From: a virus
Strand: one strand, 5' to 3'
Virus record (IMG/VR): IMGVR_UViG_3300042898_000561
Coordinates: 1 to 33,940 of that record
Length of the DNA: 33,940 nt
Part shown: piece by piece, positions 31,020 through 33,940 of the stretch
Layout: each line of letters opens with the position of its first letter
How positions within the stretch are numbered: position 1 is the first letter of the stretch
The notes under the pieces: model-generated
What the model saw: only the letters and a program-made list of their open reading frames with translations
What the model was told of the DNA's origin: nothing
Databases searched by the model: none
Position numbers and translations under genes: made by a program

Positions 31020-32627
31020 TTAGGCTATTTGTTGGAATGTCGTAATTATTGACGGAACTGCTGGTCTATCAGGTGTTGACCTAACATCCGTATATACTAA
31101 ACTTGTAGTTGAATCTGTAGATGACCACATTATTTCTACTAAATCATTTTGTTTTAAATTTAAAAAATAATTTATTACATATAGATCTGTTGCGCCATTT
31201 CCTTTTAATTTTAAGTCAGTGGCGGAGTTACTTAAATTTACTCCATTGATTCTAACCCAAGAAGTAATTATATCAGTACCACCTCCACTATGTACAAATT
31301 GTATAGATGAAATTACCGAATATACACCTGTACTAGCTATTAGAAATGTATTATTAAGTGAGCCTGTTACTGATATACCATATGCAAAATCGGTAGTGTT
31401 ATGTTTTATCGCATATGCTGTATTCGCACTACCGGATTGAGTTTGTGTATCAAAGAATGATCCATATGCCATCCTAAATTGCGTAGAATTGTCATATGTA
31501 TTTACGACTTGAGTAGATGGAACTCCATATGGATTAATAAATTCAAATTTAAAATCTAAATTAGTACCTCGCAATGAATCAGGTAATGGCATATTCAATG
31601 TAACACTACCAGTTGTATATCCATATGTCGATTCTGTATTTGTTATATCAGATTCATTTAAAAAAACATACCCGTCTAGTCCAGTAACTTTATAATACGT
31701 TTTAATTTTAGTAATATTACCTGCAATTGGTTCTAAATCAGTAATTACAAATGTTATGTTATTATACGTACTAGTCGCAAATGAACTACTGTTAGGTATT
31801 TGTTCATATATAATTTTAGCACTAACTGTTCCAGATTTAAATTCATTGATTGAATTGGAATTTGATTGCTTAATTAATAATGGATTAGATAATGTAATCG
31901 AACCCGAATTTATAAACGATTTAATTGATTCGGATATTACAGTAGTTACATTTGTTGTATTGGGTATTAAATTACTTATAGCAGACGACGAAATGTAAAT
32001 GTTACCATTAACCATATCTGGCCTAAATGGTATTGATAATGAGCCGGTTAATAGTACAGGTGTATTATTATACAATAAATAACTTAATCCAGAATGCAAT
32101 GACGATGTAAATCGACCGTTATTTCCGGGATAAAAATAATTTATGTGATTTTTAATTGAACTAGATACTGTAACTACAGGCAATGAGCCAAATACAATTG
32201 ACGAACTATTTCGTTTAGATGAATAAATTTGTATTGGGGTTGACCATCTAATATTAACTCCCATTGAAGTATCAATAGGATTTCCATTTGCATCAGTATC
32301 AACAGTACCGCATAAAATAATTTCACCCGAACCAGGTGCTGACGTATCATCAATGAATATAGATACTATAGCATATTGATCATCTGATTCAGCGTTAATA
32401 CTTACTTCCGTGTAAATAGGAGTACCAGTTGAATCTACAACTTCTACATATAATGTAGATCCTTCAGCAAATGTATACGGATTACCTGAAAATGAAAATA
32501 AATTTTTACCAGCTGTTAGTTCAGTAGGTAAACTGTTTATTCTAAAATACGATAATGAATTTTTAGACGTATCTTCTATTAAAACAGGTAACTCTGATAA
32601 CCCTTGATACAGTACTTCTTTGGTCAT
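31020..32627 (-). CDS. Virion structural protein with C1q/TNF-like C-terminal domain
   Basis: 535 aa. The N-terminus (VLYQGLSELPVLIED, NSLPTELTAGKNLFSFSGNP, GSTLYVEVVDSTGTPIY, VNIRWSTPI) is a conserved block of large structural proteins in T4-like aquatic phages. The middle is made of beta-domain repeats (SGSITLSNPL, GSVTLNMPLPDSLRG). The last approx 130 residues (ASTGVYSVISSIQFVH, ITSWVRINGVNLSNS, LKQNDLVEIMWSS, PSIITTFQQIA) have the strand pattern of C1q/TNF-like jelly rolls used on phage and bacterial surface fibers. The role is inferred as a neck, baseplate or fiber component. It follows the SbcC-like gene by 17 bases, with an ATATTTAT motif five bases before the ATG. Confidence 0.75.
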   Translation of the reverse strand: MTKEVLYQGLSELPVLIEDTSKNSLSYFRINSLPTELTAGKNLFSFSGNPYTFAEGSTLYVEVVDSTGTPIYTEVSINAESDDQYAIVSIFIDDTSAPGSGEIILCGTVDTDANGNPIDTSMGVNIRWSTPIQIYSSKRNSSSIVFGSLPVVTVSSSIKNHINYFYPGNNGRFTSSLHSGLSYLLYNNTPVLLTGSLSIPFRPDMVNGNIYISSSAISNLIPNTTNVTTVISESIKSFINSGSITLSNPLLIKQSNSNSINEFKSGTVSAKIIYEQIPNSSSFATSTYNNITFVITDLEPIAGNITKIKTYYKVTGLDGYVFLNESDITNTESTYGYTTGSVTLNMPLPDSLRGTNLDFKFEFINPYGVPSTQVVNTYDNSTQFRMAYGSFFDTQTQSGSANTAYAIKHNTTDFAYGISVTGSLNNTFLIASTGVYSVISSIQFVHSGGGTDIITSWVRINGVNLSNSATDLKLKGNGATDLYVINYFLNLKQNDLVEIMWSSTDSTTSLVYTDVRSTPDRPAVPSIITTFQQIA

Positions 32628-32632
32628 ATAAA

Positions 32633-32640
32633 ATAAATAT
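32633..32640 (-). promoter_or_regulatory. ATATTTAT motif before the 535-aa virion gene
   Basis: Coding strand TTTGATATTTATTTTAT, 5 bases before the ATG. The left half (TTTGATATTTATT) equals that before the 887-aa gene, but no second arm is present. Confidence 0.45.
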
Positions 32641-32644
32641 CAAA

Positions 32645-33940
32645 CTACTGATATTGTATTCTAGATTGACCATTATGCTTGGTTATTTCAACTAATGAAT
32701 CTACTACATCTCGCATTGAATCTATATGCGATATAACAAATAAAAATGAAAACTGAGACTTTAAATAATCAAATAATAAAAACATGTTATTTAAATTATC
32801 AGCATCTAATGCACCAAACCCTTCGTCAATTGCTAAGAAATTAGGTCTAGGTAATGATGATACATTAATCAATGATGTTCTAATAGCTAATGAAGCAATA
32901 AACTTTTCCATACCAGATGTTAATTCAATTGGCCAAAAATTGTCTTGATCATATACAATATAAGCATTAATGTTTTTTCCATCGGTATGTAATGCCAATG
33001 TAAAGTCTACAATTTGTATTAATATATTATTAATTTCTTGTTCAATATAAGGAATTGTAGAAGCAATTAAATCATATGGTACGCCGTCTCTATCTACTGC
33101 TTCTAAATAATACTGATAAAACTTATACTGCTGTTCTAATTCATTTAATTTATTAATTGATTGTTCCGCAGTTGTTTTAGTATGTTTCGCTGTTTGAATT
33201 GCTGCGATATAATTAATTAATTCTGAATTAATATAGGATAGTTCAAGCTCAGCTGCATCAATATGATTATTTACTGTATCGATATCATCTTCTATTTTTG
33301 CATTAGATGAAATTGCATCTTCGTGTTTATAATATTCAATAATATTATTTTCGATATCTGTTAATTTGTTTTCTAACCCATGTAATTTAGTAGTTAAACT
33401 GTGGATATCAGAATCCATTTTTCCCTTTTCTTTTTGCTTAATTACTAGTTGTTGTTGCAATCGTTGTAGTTCAGCTTTTTCTTCAGTTACTGAAATTAAT
33501 GAAGCAATATTAATTCTAATTTTTTCCAATAAACTTTGTACTGAATTTAATGCATCAGTATCACTTTGAATTAACTTTTTAGTTTCAATTGCATCTTTTA
33601 CAAATACATTATTCATACAAAACTGACAATTTTCGTCATATTCAAGTTCATCTAATTTAAACATTTTATCTTGTTTATGTTTTAATTCAGTTGTTAATTG
33701 TTGAATTTTAATTTGGCATGTTTTTTCTTTATCTTTTAAATCGTTTAATACATTCATTTTTTCATCTAATGATACACTGTCGATTGTAGTTAAACTATCA
33801 GTTAATGAATTGACCGATTCAATTAATTTAGAATTCTTGGTTTGTAAATCTTGTATAGATTCTACTGTATTTGTAATTGCAGATACTATTTGATTTTTTG
33901 TAGAATTTAATTTATCAATATCGGAATATGATTGTGATAT
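32645..33940 (-). CDS. gp46: SbcC/Rad50-type recombination ATPase, T4 gp46-like, 5' end off the window
   Basis: The reading frame is open to the right edge, so about 431 C-terminal residues are visible; an internal Met at 33757 is not the true start. The visible part opens in a coiled coil, then the zinc-hook CQFC (33617-33628), then the returning coiled coil (about 220 residues). The C-terminal ATPase lobe follows: ELTSGMEKFIASLAIR (signature/C-loop), PNFLAIDEGFGALD (Walker B and D-loop) and FVISHIDSMRD (H-loop). Gp46 works with the Mre11-like nuclease gp47 in end resection, recombination-dependent replication and host DNA breakdown. Gp47 and the N-terminal Walker A half must lie beyond the window. 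The signature has SGMEKF in place of the usual SGGE. Confidence 0.92.
   Translation of the reverse strand: MSQSYSDIDKLNSTKNQIVSAITNTVESIQDLQTKNSKLIESVNSLTDSLTTIDSVSLDEKMNVLNDLKDKEKTCQIKIQQLTTELKHKQDKMFKLDELEYDENCQFCMNNVFVKDAIETKKLIQSDTDALNSVQSLLEKIRINIASLISVTEEKAELQRLQQQLVIKQKEKGKMDSDIHSLTTKLHGLENKLTDIENNIIEYYKHEDAISSNAKIEDDIDTVNNHIDAAELELSYINSELINYIAAIQTAKHTKTTAEQSINKLNELEQQYKFYQYYLEAVDRDGVPYDLIASTIPYIEQEINNILIQIVDFTLALHTDGKNINAYIVYDQDNFWPIELTSGMEKFIASLAIRTSLINVSSLPRPNFLAIDEGFGALDADNLNNMFLLFDYLKSQFSFLFVISHIDSMRDVVDSLVEITKHNGQSRIQYQ

Noticed and set aside
1-33940. tRNA genes, CRISPR arrays, insertion sequences, integrase or attachment site
   Set aside because: None was recognised by reading; the non-coding space (longest gaps 194 and 189 bases) holds only hairpins and motifs.

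Overview
The window is one block of a T4-like (tailed, myovirus-type) bacteriophage genome. Every credible gene is on the minus strand, so transcription runs right to left. The DNA is A+T-rich and genes are packed with 1-4 base overlaps or gaps of a few tens of bases. No bacterial housekeeping gene, tRNA, insertion sequence or CRISPR array was seen. Start codons are preceded by A/T-rich sequence with no Shine-Dalgarno (AGGAGG-like) motif. That fits a host of the Bacteroidota, whose genes largely lack such sites, but the host is an inference.

Layout in the direction of transcription. (1) 33940-32645: C-terminal part of an SbcC/Rad50/gp46-type recombination ATPase, cut by the window edge. (2) 32627-25819: a 535-aa virion protein, an 887-aa multidomain protein joining an NMN-adenylyltransferase-like domain to a polynucleotide-ligase-like domain, a zinc-ribbon protein, two Cys-containing phage proteins and a membrane-anchored protein. 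(3) 25803-17519: packaging and head assembly: large terminase (gp17), portal (gp20), a conserved 281-aa protein, two small paralogous beta proteins, a 146-aa protein, prohead protease (gp21) and three proteins of unknown role. (4) 17329-14708: scaffold core (gp22) and major capsid protein (gp23), bracketed by two intrinsic terminators. (5) 14611-13287: PhoH-like ATPase and a HAD-family phosphatase. (6) 13092-1: a small baseplate-type protein followed by fiber and adhesin genes rich in Ser/Gly/Thr, with strong internal duplication: two giant paralogs, three tandem paralogs, and a further repeat-built fiber cut by the left edge.

The packaging motor, portal, protease, scaffold and capsid genes would build and fill the head. 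The left third encodes the adsorption apparatus. Tail sheath and tube genes (T4 18 and 19), which in T4 lie between 17 and 20, are not at that place here.

The points most worth following up are: (a) the 887-aa NMNAT-like/ligase-like fusion; (b) an octamer, ATATTTAT on the coding strand, just upstream of eight start codons and in the two larger intergenic gaps, several times inside inverted repeats; (c) a short N-terminal amphipathic segment ending in (L/I)xE, shared by several otherwise unrelated head-operon proteins, which looks like a capsid-targeting and gp21-processing signal; and (d) the duplicated adhesin modules.
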